Shown: positions 35,970 to 44,740, counted from the first letter of the stretch. The stretch is DNA of 64,000 nt from an uncultured Bacteroidales bacterium (GCA_934700615.1 CAKUXR010000005.1:58063-122062); one strand, 5' to 3'. Numbers and translations are program-made. The notes: generated by a model from the sequence alone, not told the origin.

Positions 35970-36043
35970 AAGTTCATAGACATAAACCAAAAAGGCATGG
36001 AAACCGGAAATGCCTGTAACATTGACAATAAAAAATAAACTAT

Positions 36044-37129
36044 ATGGAAAAAGTAATTTTGACAGGTGACAGGCCGACAGGCAAACTGCATCTGGGACAC
36101 TACGTGGGATCATTGAGACGGAGAGTCGAGCTTCAGAATGAGGGCGATTTTGACAAGATGTTCGTCTTCATCGCTGACGCACAGGCGCTTACTGACAATG
36201 CCGACAATCCGGAGAAGGTACGTCAGAACATTATTGAAGTAGCATTGGACTACCTCTCTTGCGGCATTGACCCATCCAAATGCACACTCTTCATCCAGTC
36301 AATGATTCCGGAGCTGACAGAGCTCACTTTCTATTATATGAACCTGGTAACGGTATCGAGACTCCAGAGGAATCCGACGGTAAAGGCAGAAATCCAGATG
36401 AGAGATTTCGAGAACACTCTGCCCGTAGGATTCTTCTGCTACCCTATCAGCCAGGCCGCCGACATCACCGCATTCAAGGGCACAATCGTTCCTGCAGGTG
36501 AAGACCAGGAGCCTATGATCGAGCAGACCAGAGAAATTGTAAGAAAGTTCAACAGCGTTTATGGCGAGGTTCTGGTCGAGCCGGAAATCCTCCTTCCTCA
36601 GAACTGCGTGTGCATGAGATTGCCTGGAACTGACGGCAAGGCAAAGATGAGCAAGTCTCTCGGAAACTGCATCTACCTCAGCGACGACGAGGCTACAGTA
36701 TGGAAGAAAGTCAAGAAAATGTCCAACGGTGCGCCTAGAATGAGCCAGGACGAGCCGGGAAACCTTGACGGAAACGCTGTATTCACATATATGGACGCAT
36801 TCAGCACCAACGAGGACTTCGCAGAATTCTGGCCTGAGTTCGCATCCCTCGAGGAACTGAAAGAGCAGTATGTGAAGGGTGGAATCGGTGACGGAACCTG
36901 CAAGAAGTTCCTGAACAATGTCCTGAACAAGAGACTCAGTCCGATCCGTGCTCGCCGTCATGAATTCGAGCAGGATATTCCTGAAGTTTTCAACATCCTG
37001 AAGAAGGGCACGGAGGTCGCCCGCGAAACAGCAGCCAAGACGATGGCAGAAGTACGCAACGCAATGCGTATCAATTATTTCGACGATGCAGCCCTCATCG
37101 CGGAGCAGGCCAAGAAATACGAAAAATAA
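36044..37129 (+). CDS. trpS: Tryptophan--tRNA ligase
   Basis: Class I aminoacyl-tRNA synthetase charging tRNA-Trp. The 361-residue product carries the HIGH-type motif in GKLHLGHYVGSL near residue 13 and KMSKS in GKAKMSKSLGN near 196, plus the conserved ADAQALTDN, VSRLQRNPTVKAE and PAGEDQEPMIEQTREI segments. The length is somewhat above the usual 330-340, with an extra stretch in the C-terminal helical part, but all active-site features are present. Monocistronic, with its own promoter and a perfect terminator. Confidence 0.97.
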   Translation: MEKVILTGDRPTGKLHLGHYVGSLRRRVELQNEGDFDKMFVFIADAQALTDNADNPEKVRQNIIEVALDYLSCGIDPSKCTLFIQSMIPELTELTFYYMNLVTVSRLQRNPTVKAEIQMRDFENTLPVGFFCYPISQAADITAFKGTIVPAGEDQEPMIEQTREIVRKFNSVYGEVLVEPEILLPQNCVCMRLPGTDGKAKMSKSLGNCIYLSDDEATVWKKVKKMSNGAPRMSQDEPGNLDGNAVFTYMDAFSTNEDFAEFWPEFASLEELKEQYVKGGIGDGTCKKFLNNVLNKRLSPIRARRHEFEQDIPEVFNILKKGTEVARETAAKTMAEVRNAMRINYFDDAALIAEQAKKYEK

Positions 37130-37143
37130 TCTTTACGGCATAA

Positions 37144-37183
37144 GAAAGTCCCGTGAGCAGAACAAACTGTCCACGGGACTTTC
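37144..37183 (+). terminator. Terminator of trpS
   Basis: GAAAGTCCCGTG (37144-37155) pairs perfectly with CACGGGACTTTC (37172-37183), followed by ATTTTAAC. Confidence 0.9.
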
Positions 37184-37227
37184 ATTTTAACATAACTTCA
37201 TCCGGCATGGGAACGGGGACATCAATG

Positions 37228-37665
37228 TCAGTCTATATCCATGTCATCAAATCCGGGCGGATCATCAGGCAGGTCGGCATTGAAATCAATTCCGTCCCAC
37301 ATCTCTTCGATGGTTCTCCTGTCCTTTTTGGTCGGACGGCCGGCGCCGCGGTCACGCTTGACGAAAAACGTCTCGACCGGAGCCTTCAGCTTGTCCAGTT
37401 CCGACTGAGGAGTCAGATTCTCGGCATACTGCGGAACCAGCTGGGCCCCGACACGATTCTCTATCAATCCTATGACACGCCACGTGTAATGGACAGCGGC
37501 CTTGCGGACCTCTATCCTGTCCCCGATCTTGACAGTCCTGGACGGCTTCGCGTCAGCATCATTGACCTTAACCCTATTGCCTTTGCAGGCATCTGCCGCC
37601 TCACTGCGAGTCTTGAACGCGCGGATAGCCCACAGATATTTGTCTATACGAACTTCATCATCCAT
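37228..37665 (-). CDS. hslR: S4-domain RNA-binding protein, Hsp15-like
   Basis: The 145-residue protein has an N-terminal S4 domain (residues about 5-65: VRIDKYLWAIRAFKTRSEAADAC, then RVKVNDADAKPS) as in Hsp15, which rescues stalled 50S subunits carrying nascent chains. The C-terminal half is charged, ending in an acidic Asp-rich tail. It lies 15 bases after the isomerase-like gene, as the last member of a three-gene minus-strand operon with the HAD hydrolase. It has no promoter of its own that I can see. Confidence 0.85.
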   Translation of the reverse strand: MDDEVRIDKYLWAIRAFKTRSEAADACKGNRVKVNDADAKPSRTVKIGDRIEVRKAAVHYTWRVIGLIENRVGAQLVPQYAENLTPQSELDKLKAPVETFFVKRDRGAGRPTKKDRRTIEEMWDGIDFNADLPDDPPGFDDMDID

Positions 37666-37680
37666 AATCAGAACGGATTT

Positions 37681-39036
37681 CTAGTTCATGCGCCCCGGAT
37701 TGCGTCTGAGGAACTCCTCCACAGAGAGCTTGCCCGGCTCTTCTTCAGAAGGAAGCGTGGCCTCCACATCAGGGTCAATATACTGGTCCACATCCTCGTG
37801 AGGCTCAATTGTAGCCTCGAGAAGGACGGTATTGCGGTCCTGAGGGACAAGGAAAAAGTCAGTCACTTCAGCCGGAACAAGGACAAGCCCACCTTCATTG
37901 ACCTCATACCTCTCTATGCCGGCATCTTCTTTCTGAATCTGGAGCGAAGCCGAGCCGCTCACGCAGACATAGACGACAAAGGCGTCAGTCGTGCCGGTAT
38001 TGATATGGATTGCATCTTTCAGGTCAATCTTGGTGACGGAGAATTCCCTGCGCTCGACAATCTTGTCAGTCACCTTGCCGGCATTGGCATCCTCCGCAGC
38101 GATAGATTTCACGGAAGGGTCATGTGCAGGACCGGCCTTGGAATCTCCGGAAGCACTGATTGTCAATGAATTGTCATACTTGGACATATTCAGGAAATCG
38201 AACGCGGCTTCCAGCGACAGTTCCTCAACACCATTGATGGAAGAATCATTCATGAGGCTTCTGCGTGACGTCTTTCCGGAATTTCTTCCGACGCCGGCCT
38301 CGTCAGCAGTGAACGATGCGCTCTCGGCATTGACAGAATTCCCCCAGTTGTAAATCTTGAAATCGAGGTCGGAAGACTCGGCGATTTCTGCGAGGACAAG
38401 CCCGCCGGAAGCGGCATGAACCAGGCCCGGAGTCATCAGGAAAGCATCGCCCTTGTGAGGGACAATGACATTTAGCACCTCCTCGAGTGACCCGTCATGG
38501 CAACGGTTATACAGTTCCGTCGCCGAAATGTCATTCTTGAAGCCCATATAAAGCTTCGCGCCCGGCTCAGCATCCATGACATACCAGAGCTTGAGTTTTC
38601 CGAGAGTATCATATCTCTGGCCGGCCACCTCGTCATCCGGGCAGACCATCAGAGGGGTTCGTCCATGCACGTCCAACATCTTGACCATCAATGGGAACTG
38701 ACGGCCGAAATATGAATATGCGGTCTCGCCGACAAGGTCCTCCAGATAGGTCTCGAGGATTTCGCTGATGGTGCTGCCTGCGAGCCATCCGTCCGCAACC
38801 TCCGAATCGCGGAAGCCCATATCCGCCAGTTCCCAGCTTTCGCCGAGCCTGTCGGACATTGTCAATGCCTTTTCGACGTATTTCTTCTTGCATCCCTTGC
38901 CTTCAGCATCGTCAGCCTCAACTTTCTCCGTATATGATTTTCCCATTTTTCCGATGAAAACGCTGCCGCCCCATTCCGCTTTCTCTGCCAACGGCTTGAA
39001 AGTCATCGGATACAGTTTATTTTTTTTCAGTTCCAT
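37681..39036 (-). CDS. Type I phosphomannose-isomerase-like cupin with replaced metal ligands
   Basis: The 451-residue protein aligns along most of its length with type I mannose-6-phosphate isomerase: WGG near 22, GESWELADM near 65, FPLMVKMLDVHGRTPL near 114, CPDDEVAG near 132, WYVMDAEPGAKLYMG near 151 and PGLVHAASGGLVLAEIAESSDLDFKIYNWG from 203. However, the zinc-binding QVHP motif reads MVCP (M130, C132) and the GKTE motif reads GKLK (K149), so three of the four usual ligands are changed while H207 remains. A variable insert (about 240-310) and an acidic C-terminal tail make it longer than the usual 310-390 residues. It may be inactive, use another metal, or be a sugar-phosphate sensor. 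Confidence 0.72.
   Translation of the reverse strand: MELKKNKLYPMTFKPLAEKAEWGGSVFIGKMGKSYTEKVEADDAEGKGCKKKYVEKALTMSDRLGESWELADMGFRDSEVADGWLAGSTISEILETYLEDLVGETAYSYFGRQFPLMVKMLDVHGRTPLMVCPDDEVAGQRYDTLGKLKLWYVMDAEPGAKLYMGFKNDISATELYNRCHDGSLEEVLNVIVPHKGDAFLMTPGLVHAASGGLVLAEIAESSDLDFKIYNWGNSVNAESASFTADEAGVGRNSGKTSRRSLMNDSSINGVEELSLEAAFDFLNMSKYDNSLTISASGDSKAGPAHDPSVKSIAAEDANAGKVTDKIVERREFSVTKIDLKDAIHINTGTTDAFVVYVCVSGSASLQIQKEDAGIERYEVNEGGLVLVPAEVTDFFLVPQDRNTVLLEATIEPHEDVDQYIDPDVEATLPSEEEPGKLSVEEFLRRNPGRMN
38857..38867. repeat. Palindromic fused motif CATTGTCAATG
   Basis: Half-word CATTG overlaps a full GTCAATG to form an 11-base palindrome inside the isomerase-like gene. Confidence 0.5.
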
Positions 39037-39077
39037 GTCAATGTTGTTTTACGCAAAATTAATACAAAAACGCGAGA

Positions 39078-39776
39078 CTACACTCCCAGTATCTCCTTCA
39101 GCTCCGAAAACCTCGACGCTCGTATCAGCCCGGGATGGTCATACTCCTCTATCAGCTCATGCTGCCAGGTCTCATCGGAAGGAATATAGACACCGGTACC
39201 GCCGATCTTAATGACAGGGTCAATGTCAGACTTGAAGGAATTGCCGACCATCAGCATCTGTTCCGGCCTGATTTTCAGCCGTTCACAAAGTTCAGAATAG
39301 ACCTCCGGCATCTTCTCATCCACCACGTCTACCACGTCAAAATAAAGCCTCAGTCCGGAACGGTCAATCTTGTGGTTCTGGTCCAGAAGTTCGCCCTTGG
39401 TGAGCAGGGCCATTTCATACTTTCCGGAGTTCTTTATCATTGACAAAGTCTCTTCGACTCCCGGGAGCGGTGTTGCGGGATTGCGCAGTATCGACCTTCC
39501 GCTTTCGACGAGGGACGAGATGCGGTCAGCATTGACCTTGCCGCCGCTTATCCGCACGGCGGTCTCTATCATTGATATTATGAACGCTTTGGCTCCGTAG
39601 CCAAGCTCTTCCATATTCGCGACTTCCGTCTTGTAGAGCTCGGTGTTCAGCCATTCGAGGGTGCCATAGTCCGACATTGTCTCGAAAAAGTGCCTTTCAG
39701 CCGCACGGAAAAGCGGTTCGTTGCTCCACAGGGTGTCGTCGGCGTCGAAAACGACGGCCTTGATGTCCTTTAACAT
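39078..39776 (-). CDS. HAD-superfamily hydrolase
   Basis: The 232-residue cytoplasmic protein has the HAD core: motif I VVFDADDTLW at 9-16 (nucleophile Asp11, partner Asp13), motif II LLTKGE near 127, motif III Lys in DEKMPEVY near 155 and motif IV MVGNSFKSDI near 178, with a helical cap between motifs I and II. It probably hydrolyses a small phosphorylated metabolite (phosphoglycolate- or nucleotidase-like), but the substrate cannot be read. First gene of the operon leading into the isomerase-like and S4 genes (41- and 15-base gaps). Confidence 0.88.
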   Translation of the reverse strand: MLKDIKAVVFDADDTLWSNEPLFRAAERHFFETMSDYGTLEWLNTELYKTEVANMEELGYGAKAFIISMIETAVRISGGKVNADRISSLVESGRSILRNPATPLPGVEETLSMIKNSGKYEMALLTKGELLDQNHKIDRSGLRLYFDVVDVVDEKMPEVYSELCERLKIRPEQMLMVGNSFKSDIDPVIKIGGTGVYIPSDETWQHELIEEYDHPGLIRASRFSELKEILGV

Positions 39777-39799
39777 AGATTTCGACTTGATTCGGGACG

Positions 39800-39835
39800 A
39801 AAAAGGCTGACCGGAACTTGGGATCCCGGCCAGCC
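39800..39835 (-). terminator. Terminator of the fumarase transcript
   Basis: On the minus strand GGCTGGCCGG (39835-39826) pairs with CCGGTCAGCC (39814-39805), then TTTTT. It separates fumarase from the HAD operon. Confidence 0.88.
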
Positions 39836-39852
39836 AGATTTGTCATCCAAGA

Positions 39853-41469
39853 TTAGATTCCGTACTGCTTGAAGAAGTCATTTCCCTTGTCATCAACGAG
39901 GATGAATGCAGGGAAGTTCTCTACGCGGATCTTCCAGATGGCCTCCATTCCGAGGTCAGGATACTCGACGCACTCGATGGACTTGATGCTCTCGTATGAG
40001 AGGACTGCAGCAGGTCCGCCGATAGAACCGAGATAGAATCCGCCGTGCTTCTTGCAGGCGTCTGTAACTTGCTGTGTACGATTACCTTTGGCAATCATGA
40101 CCATGCTGCCGCCGTGTGACTGGAAGAGGTCGACGTAAGGGTCCATACGGTTAGCCGTAGTAGGTCCCATAGAACCGCAAGGCAGTCCTTCCGGAGTCTT
40201 GGCAGGACCGGCGTAGAATACCGGATGATCCTTGAAATACTGTGGAAGGTCTTCGCCGTTGTCGATGCGCTCTTTGAGACGGGCATGTGCGATGTCTCTG
40301 GCAACGATGATGGTTCCGTTAAGGCTCAGACGTGTAGAAACAGGGTACTTTGTAAGTTCCTTGAGAACCTCTGACATAGGGAGGTCGAGGTCAATCTTCA
40401 CTGCGTCACCCTCACCTGCCTCACGGAGTTCCTGAGGGATGAGACGTCCAGGATTGTCGTCAAGTTTCTCAATCCAGATACCGTCCTTGTTGATCTTTGC
40501 CTTGATGTTACGGTCAGCCGAGCAGCTTACGCCGAGACCGATAGGGCAGCTTGCACCATGGCGCGGAAGTCTTACGATACGGATGTCGTGAGCGAAATAT
40601 TTTCCGCCGAACTGGGCACCGAGACCGATCTTGTACGCTTCTTCGAGAACCTGTTTCTCGAGTTCGACATCGCGGAATGCGCGTCCTGTCTCGTCACCTG
40701 TAGTAGGAAGGGAATCATAATAATGTGTAGATGCGAGCTTCACTGTAAGGAGGTTCTTTTCTGCTGATGTACCGCCGATTACGAATGCGATATGATATGG
40801 AGGGCAGGCAGCTGTTCCGAGAGTCTTCATCTTTTCAACAAGGAAAGGAACGAGTGTCGCCGGATTCAGGACAGCCTTTGTCATCTGATAAAGGTATGTC
40901 TTGTTGGCTGAACCGCCACCCTTCACGACGCAGAGGAACTTGTATTCCATACCTTCCTCTGCCTCAATGTCGATCTGTGCAGGAAGGTTGCACTTCGTGT
41001 TGACTTCCTTGTACATTGTCAGAGGAGCGTTCTGGCTGTAGCGGAGATTCTCTTCCGTGTAAGTCTTGAAGACACCCTTGGAAAGAGCCTCTGCATCATC
41101 GAAACCGGTCCAGACCTGCTGGCCTTTCTCACCATGGATAATGGCAGTACCAGTATCCTGGCAGAACGGGAGCTGACCCTTCGCAGCAACCTCAGCATTG
41201 CGCAAGAACCTGAGAGCCACGTACTTGTCGTTTGAAGAAGCCTCAGGATCATTCAGAATCTTGGCAACCTGCTCATTGTGTGCCGGACGGAGAAGGAAGT
41301 TCACATCACGGAAGGCAGCATTGGCAAGCATTGTGAGTGCCTCAGGTTCAACCTTCAAAATGTCATGACCTTCAAAATTGCCGAGAGAGACGTATTTGTC
41401 TGTCAAACGGTAATACTCGGTAGTGTCCTCACCGAGCTGAAACATTGGAGCGTATTTGAATTCCACCAT
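39853..41469 (-). CDS. fumB: Fumarate hydratase, class I (Fe-S)
   Basis: Single-chain class I fumarase of 538 residues interconverting fumarate and malate with an oxygen-sensitive 4Fe-4S cluster. C103 in PFCQDTGTAI is the first cluster ligand; further Cys residues sit in the central region and in HGASCPIGLGVSCSADRN near 305. The C-terminal beta domain contains CGSMGPTTANRMDPYVDLFQSHGGS and IAKGNR. In anaerobic Bacteroidales it works in the reductive branch to succinate. It lies 28 bases after prfB and may share its transcript; no separate promoter was found. The gene lacks CATTGAC words. Confidence 0.95.
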   Translation of the reverse strand: MVEFKYAPMFQLGEDTTEYYRLTDKYVSLGNFEGHDILKVEPEALTMLANAAFRDVNFLLRPAHNEQVAKILNDPEASSNDKYVALRFLRNAEVAAKGQLPFCQDTGTAIIHGEKGQQVWTGFDDAEALSKGVFKTYTEENLRYSQNAPLTMYKEVNTKCNLPAQIDIEAEEGMEYKFLCVVKGGGSANKTYLYQMTKAVLNPATLVPFLVEKMKTLGTAACPPYHIAFVIGGTSAEKNLLTVKLASTHYYDSLPTTGDETGRAFRDVELEKQVLEEAYKIGLGAQFGGKYFAHDIRIVRLPRHGASCPIGLGVSCSADRNIKAKINKDGIWIEKLDDNPGRLIPQELREAGEGDAVKIDLDLPMSEVLKELTKYPVSTRLSLNGTIIVARDIAHARLKERIDNGEDLPQYFKDHPVFYAGPAKTPEGLPCGSMGPTTANRMDPYVDLFQSHGGSMVMIAKGNRTQQVTDACKKHGGFYLGSIGGPAAVLSYESIKSIECVEYPDLGMEAIWKIRVENFPAFILVDDKGNDFFKQYGI

Positions 41470-41497
41470 TGTTTGTTAAAGTTATGTTGTTATGTTA

Positions 41498-42646
41498 TCA
41501 GTCAATATCTTCCACAGGGCCAGACTCTGCGCCACCGCCCTGCTGCATAAGGTATGCCTTCATGAATCCGTCGAGGTCCCCGTCGAGAACTCCCTGCGTA
41601 TCTGCAGTGGAAAGTCCGGTACGGAGGTCCTTCACCATCTTGTACGGATGGAGCACGTAGGAGCGTATCTGCGAACCCCACTCGATGCGCTTCTTCTTGC
41701 CCTCGAGTTCGGCCTGCTTTTCCTGACGTTTCTTCAGTTCAATGTCATACAGACGCGACTTGAGGTTTCTCAATGCGTTCTGGCGGTTGTCCTGCTGAGA
41801 CCTCGTCTCAGTGTTCTCCACCATGATGCCCGTCGGGATATGGCGCACCCTGACTCCGGTCTCGACCTTGTTCACGTTCTGGCCGCCGTGGCCTCCTGAA
41901 CGGAAGGTATCCCACTCGAGGTCGGAAGGGTTTATTTCAATGTTGATGGTATCATCCACAAGAGGATAGACAAAAACGGAAGAGAATGTGGTCTGACGTT
42001 TTCCCTGGGCGTTGAACGGAGAAATCCTCACGAGCCTGTGGACGCCGTTCTCAGCCTTAAGATATCCGTAGGCATAATCGCCCTCGACCTGTATCGTGGC
42101 AGACTTGATTCCTACTTCATCGCCCTCAAGCAGTTCAGTGACGGTCATCTTGTAGCCGTTGCGCTCTCCCCACCTCATATACATGCGCATCAGCATTGCC
42201 GACCAGTCATTGGCCTCAGTACCGCCAGCGCCGGAGTTGATTGTCAATATCGCACCGAGGCTGTCGCCTTCCTCCCCAAGCATGTTCTTGAGTTCCAGCG
42301 CTTCCACTGCCTGCTCCGCCTGTGCATAGGCGGCATCCAGTTCCTTCATCTCATCCGACTCCACCACAACCTCGGCAGACATGTCCATGCTGTCCTTCGC
42401 AAATTCATACAGGACATCCAGGTCATCTGTCAATGACGCGGCCTTGTCATAGTCCGTGACCCAGGCCTTCACGCCGTTCATCTTCTTCATGAACGTCTCA
42501 GCAGCCTTCGGATCTCCCCAGAAATCAGGAGCTTCAGTCTGTTTCTGAAGTTCCGCCACCTTCCTGCGCTTGGCCTCGATGTCAAGGCATTTTGTCAATG
42601 CCTCCACTCTGTCATGCAATGCTTTGATCTGTTCCTGGTTAATCAT
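41498..42646 (-). CDS. prfB: Peptide chain release factor 2, no programmed frameshift
   Basis: Recognises UGA and UAA and hydrolyses peptidyl-tRNA. The 382-residue product has SGAGGTEANDW near 138, the GGQ motif in FRSGGHGGQNVNKVETGVR near 250, and an RHIPTG segment following. Most bacterial prfB genes need a +1 shift at CTT-TGA-C near codon 25; here the corresponding place reads CTT-GAC (42586-42581, Leu21-Asp22) and the gene is one continuous frame. The SPF-type tripeptide anticodon region was not checked beyond this. The gene is followed by fumarase. Confidence 0.95.
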   Translation of the reverse strand: MINQEQIKALHDRVEALTKCLDIEAKRRKVAELQKQTEAPDFWGDPKAAETFMKKMNGVKAWVTDYDKAASLTDDLDVLYEFAKDSMDMSAEVVVESDEMKELDAAYAQAEQAVEALELKNMLGEEGDSLGAILTINSGAGGTEANDWSAMLMRMYMRWGERNGYKMTVTELLEGDEVGIKSATIQVEGDYAYGYLKAENGVHRLVRISPFNAQGKRQTTFSSVFVYPLVDDTINIEINPSDLEWDTFRSGGHGGQNVNKVETGVRVRHIPTGIMVENTETRSQQDNRQNALRNLKSRLYDIELKKRQEKQAELEGKKKRIEWGSQIRSYVLHPYKMVKDLRTGLSTADTQGVLDGDLDGFMKAYLMQQGGGAESGPVEDID

Positions 42647-42748
42647 ATTTCTTCAATTTTCACGGCCGGCGGCAACACTTGTACCCATACCCGGCCATGT
42701 AATCTACAAAGATAATCAGAATCCTGCTATATTTCACCAAAATTATAA

Positions 42749-42780
42749 GGGAGGATGAAAACTTCCGTTTTCGTCCTCCC
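42749..42780 (-). terminator. Terminator after the histone-like gene
   Basis: GGGAGGATGAAAAC (42749-42762) pairs with GTTTTCGTCCTCCC (42767-42780) around TTCC, with one T-G pair. On the minus strand TTATAATTTTG follows. A smaller hairpin, TTTCGCC/GGCGAAA, lies at 42837-42852 immediately after the stop. Confidence 0.85.
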
Positions 42781-42863
42781 AGAATCTTTCCTCAGTAAAA
42801 AGGATTGTCAATGTCTAATAGACTATGACCCGGTCATTTCGCCTCGGCGAAACTATGTATTAC

Positions 42864-43037
42864 TTATTTGCTGGCTTCAACAGAAACTTTTCTGAATTCC
42901 TTAAAGTCCTTCATAAGTGCAAGAGCAGCCTTACGTGCGCGTGCGCCTGCAGCTTTGTTACCCTTTTCTACCTGGGCTTCAGCGTTAGCAGCGAACTCCT
43001 CGTACTCTGCTTTGATTCTCTCAACAAGTTCTTTCAT
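42864..43037 (-). CDS. Histone H1-like nucleoid protein (Hc1 family)
   Basis: This 57-residue gene reads MKELVERIKAEYEEF at the start, then VEKGNKAAGARARKAALAL and a KEFRKVSVEASK end. That pattern is the Bacteroidetes Hc1/histone H1-like family: short, helical, Lys/Arg/Ala-rich and expected to bind DNA. The start ATG at 43037 is followed by codons typical of a highly expressed gene (GCT, CGT, GTT), and a long hairpin terminator closes it. It is the only small nucleoid-protein gene in the window and is a candidate binder for abundant DNA words, although no specificity is known. Confidence 0.9.
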   Translation of the reverse strand: MKELVERIKAEYEEFAANAEAQVEKGNKAAGARARKAALALMKDFKEFRKVSVEASK

Positions 43038-43188
43038 GATCTGATCAGATTTTTTTGTTAAACATATGTTCGTTTCAGTTTTTCACTTGAAAACCACGCG
43101 CAATTTATGTAAATAAACATTAATATCCAAACAAAATTTGGAAAATATACTTACTCACAGCACTTTAGAACACATATTTCGAAATTGG

Positions 43189-43776
43189 TCAAACTTCCTT
43201 TTCAGGAGTCTTCTTCGCAGTATTGAAAGAATTCATGGCGCGGTCAATGCCGATGGTGGCAAAGGCTTTTACGCCGCTTATGACCTGGTCGCAGATTTCA
43301 GGCATCGCATTTTTCTCCTCCTCACTCATCTCTCCTATGACGAAATTCACCTGTCCGCCCTTCTGGAAATTGTTTCCGATACCGATACGGATTCTTGGAT
43401 ATTCCTGGGTACCAATGAGTTCCTGGATATTTTTCAGCCCGTTATGACCGCCGTCACTCCCCTTCTTTCTCATCCTCAGAGTTCCGAAAGGAAGATTCAG
43501 GTCATCACAGATTACAATGAGGTTCTCCAGCGGGAGCTTGAGTTTCGTAACCCAATATCTCACGGCATTTCCGCTGAGATTCATATAGGTGGAAGGCTTG
43601 AGCAGCGTGAAGGTCCTCCCTTTGAAAGAGATCTCTGCCACATCACCGTAACGCTCCGTATGAAAAACAATATTGGATGCCTTAGCCCAGGCATCCAATA
43701 CCATAAATCCTACATTGTGTCTGGTGCCTGCATACTCCGAGCCGATGTTTCCTAAACCGACTACAAGATAATTCAT
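43189..43776 (-). CDS. pth: Peptidyl-tRNA hydrolase
   Basis: Recycles peptidyl-tRNA released by abortive translation. The 195-residue product carries the bacterial Pth signatures: GLGNIGSEYAGTRHNVGF with the catalytic His20, KPSTYMNLSG near 60, VICDDLNLPFG near 88 with the catalytic Asp, and GSDGGHNGLKNI near 106. The length is standard. It follows rplY by 52 bases, the usual Bacteroidetes pairing, and probably shares its transcript. Confidence 0.96.
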   Translation of the reverse strand: MNYLVVGLGNIGSEYAGTRHNVGFMVLDAWAKASNIVFHTERYGDVAEISFKGRTFTLLKPSTYMNLSGNAVRYWVTKLKLPLENLIVICDDLNLPFGTLRMRKKGSDGGHNGLKNIQELIGTQEYPRIRIGIGNNFQKGGQVNFVIGEMSEEEKNAMPEICDQVISGVKAFATIGIDRAMNSFNTAKKTPEKEV

Positions 43777-43828
43777 AACATCAGAATGTATTGGTCAGGC
43801 AGACAATGCCGCCTGATGTAAAACCGAA

Positions 43829-44485
43829 TTAAGCCTCAGCTGGTGCTTCTGCTGCTGGAGCTGCCGGAGCTGCGTGATGTACGCCTTCCTCCATAGCCTC
43901 ATCAAGAGCCTCCTCGTATTCGATGTGGGCTGCTACCTGACGTGAAGACTTGACGGTGCAGATGATTGTACCCTTAGGAGAAATAACGTTGACGTTATCG
44001 TACTTGAGGTCACCGGCAACGATTCTCTTACCGATCTGGAGTTTGTTGATGTTGATGACGAGCTCATCAGGAAGATCCTTCATGAGAGCGCTGACTTTCA
44101 GTTCGCGGACGAGCTTGTAGAACTTACCACCGGCACGTACACCGATAGCGTGACCTTCAATTCTCACTGGAACCTTGATAGCGATAGGCTTGTCCTCAGA
44201 TACTGCGAGGAAGTCTGCGTGAAGGCAGTTGTCCTTTACAGGGTGGAACTGGAGCTCGTGGATAACAGCATAAAGCTTTTTACCATTGCTGAGCTCGAGG
44301 TCAACGATGTAAGAAGCCGGAGTGTCGGTAAGACCCTTGAGGTCTTTCTCTGTAACTGTGAAAAGTACGTTCTCTACGCCTGCACCATAAACGTTGCATG
44401 GAACGAGACCCTGTTTGCGGAACTCTTTGATGACCGCCTTGTTGCCGACCTCACGGACCTGGCCTTTCAGTGTGAAATGTTTCAT
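43829..44485 (-). CDS. rplY: Ribosomal protein bL25 (Ctc/TL5 type)
   Basis: The 218-residue long form of L25 binds 5S rRNA. The N-terminal L25 domain (about 1-90) includes LKGQVREVGNKAVIKEFRKQGLVP and ELQFHPVKDNCLHADFLAV; the C-terminal TL5/Ctc beta domain (about 95-185) follows, ending in an Ala/Pro/Glu-rich tail. The codon use indicates high expression, and there are no CATTGAC words. The leader from the box at 44607-44614 is about 115 bases and includes a perfect GTCCGG-ctgt-CCGGAC hairpin (44523-44538) and a T/C-rich stretch. Confidence 0.95.
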   Translation of the reverse strand: MKHFTLKGQVREVGNKAVIKEFRKQGLVPCNVYGAGVENVLFTVTEKDLKGLTDTPASYIVDLELSNGKKLYAVIHELQFHPVKDNCLHADFLAVSEDKPIAIKVPVRIEGHAIGVRAGGKFYKLVRELKVSALMKDLPDELVININKLQIGKRIVAGDLKYDNVNVISPKGTIICTVKSSRQVAAHIEYEEALDEAMEEGVHHAAPAAPAAEAPAEA

Positions 44486-44606
44486 TTCGTTTGTTTGTTT
44501 AAAAATGTGTTACTCAGTCTTGGTCCGGCTGTCCGGACTAGACCCCATTGCACCAAAAGCTTTCGCTTTTTCGCGGGCTTTTCTTTAAAAGGCCCAAAAT
44601 GCGGCG

Positions 44607-44614
44607 CAAATATA
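44607..44614 (-). promoter_or_regulatory. -7 box TATATTTG for rplY-pth
   Basis: It matches the consensus on the minus strand, about 120 bases before the rplY start; the leader holds the GTCCGG/CCGGAC hairpin, which could be a regulatory leader. Confidence 0.5.
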
Positions 44615-44740
44615 GTGAATAATTTCGGGAACAGAAAATAATGATGCAATTCTTTTTCTCATTGAAATCATCTGAAGATTCGGAGTGTCATCCATCGTTC
44701 ACCGATACGCAACCGCGGAGAAGTGGATTGCGGAGTAACG

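Larger units (their letters stand above)
35651..36043. other. Divergent intergenic region, GH3 gene / trpS
   Basis: This 393-base AT-rich spacer holds a minus-strand -7 box (35791-35798), a plus-strand -7 box (35962-35969) and one CATTGAC word (about 36018). I see no T-box or other tRNA-responsive leader, no tRNA and no credible gene; the open frame 35769-36038 lacks coding features. Confidence 0.6.

Noticed and set aside
35769..36038. An 89-codon open frame upstream of trpS
   Set aside because: It overlaps the trpS promoter and leader, has no ribosome site and has a composition typical of AT-rich intergenic DNA.
42749..42780. The long hairpin as a small RNA gene
   Set aside because: Position directly after the histone-like gene and a T-rich tract on that strand make a terminator the simpler reading.
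44486..44740. A possible tRNA or structured RNA upstream of rplY
   Set aside because: Only a short GTCCGG/CCGGAC hairpin and a T/C-rich stretch are visible; no cloverleaf, anticodon arm or T-loop could be built.
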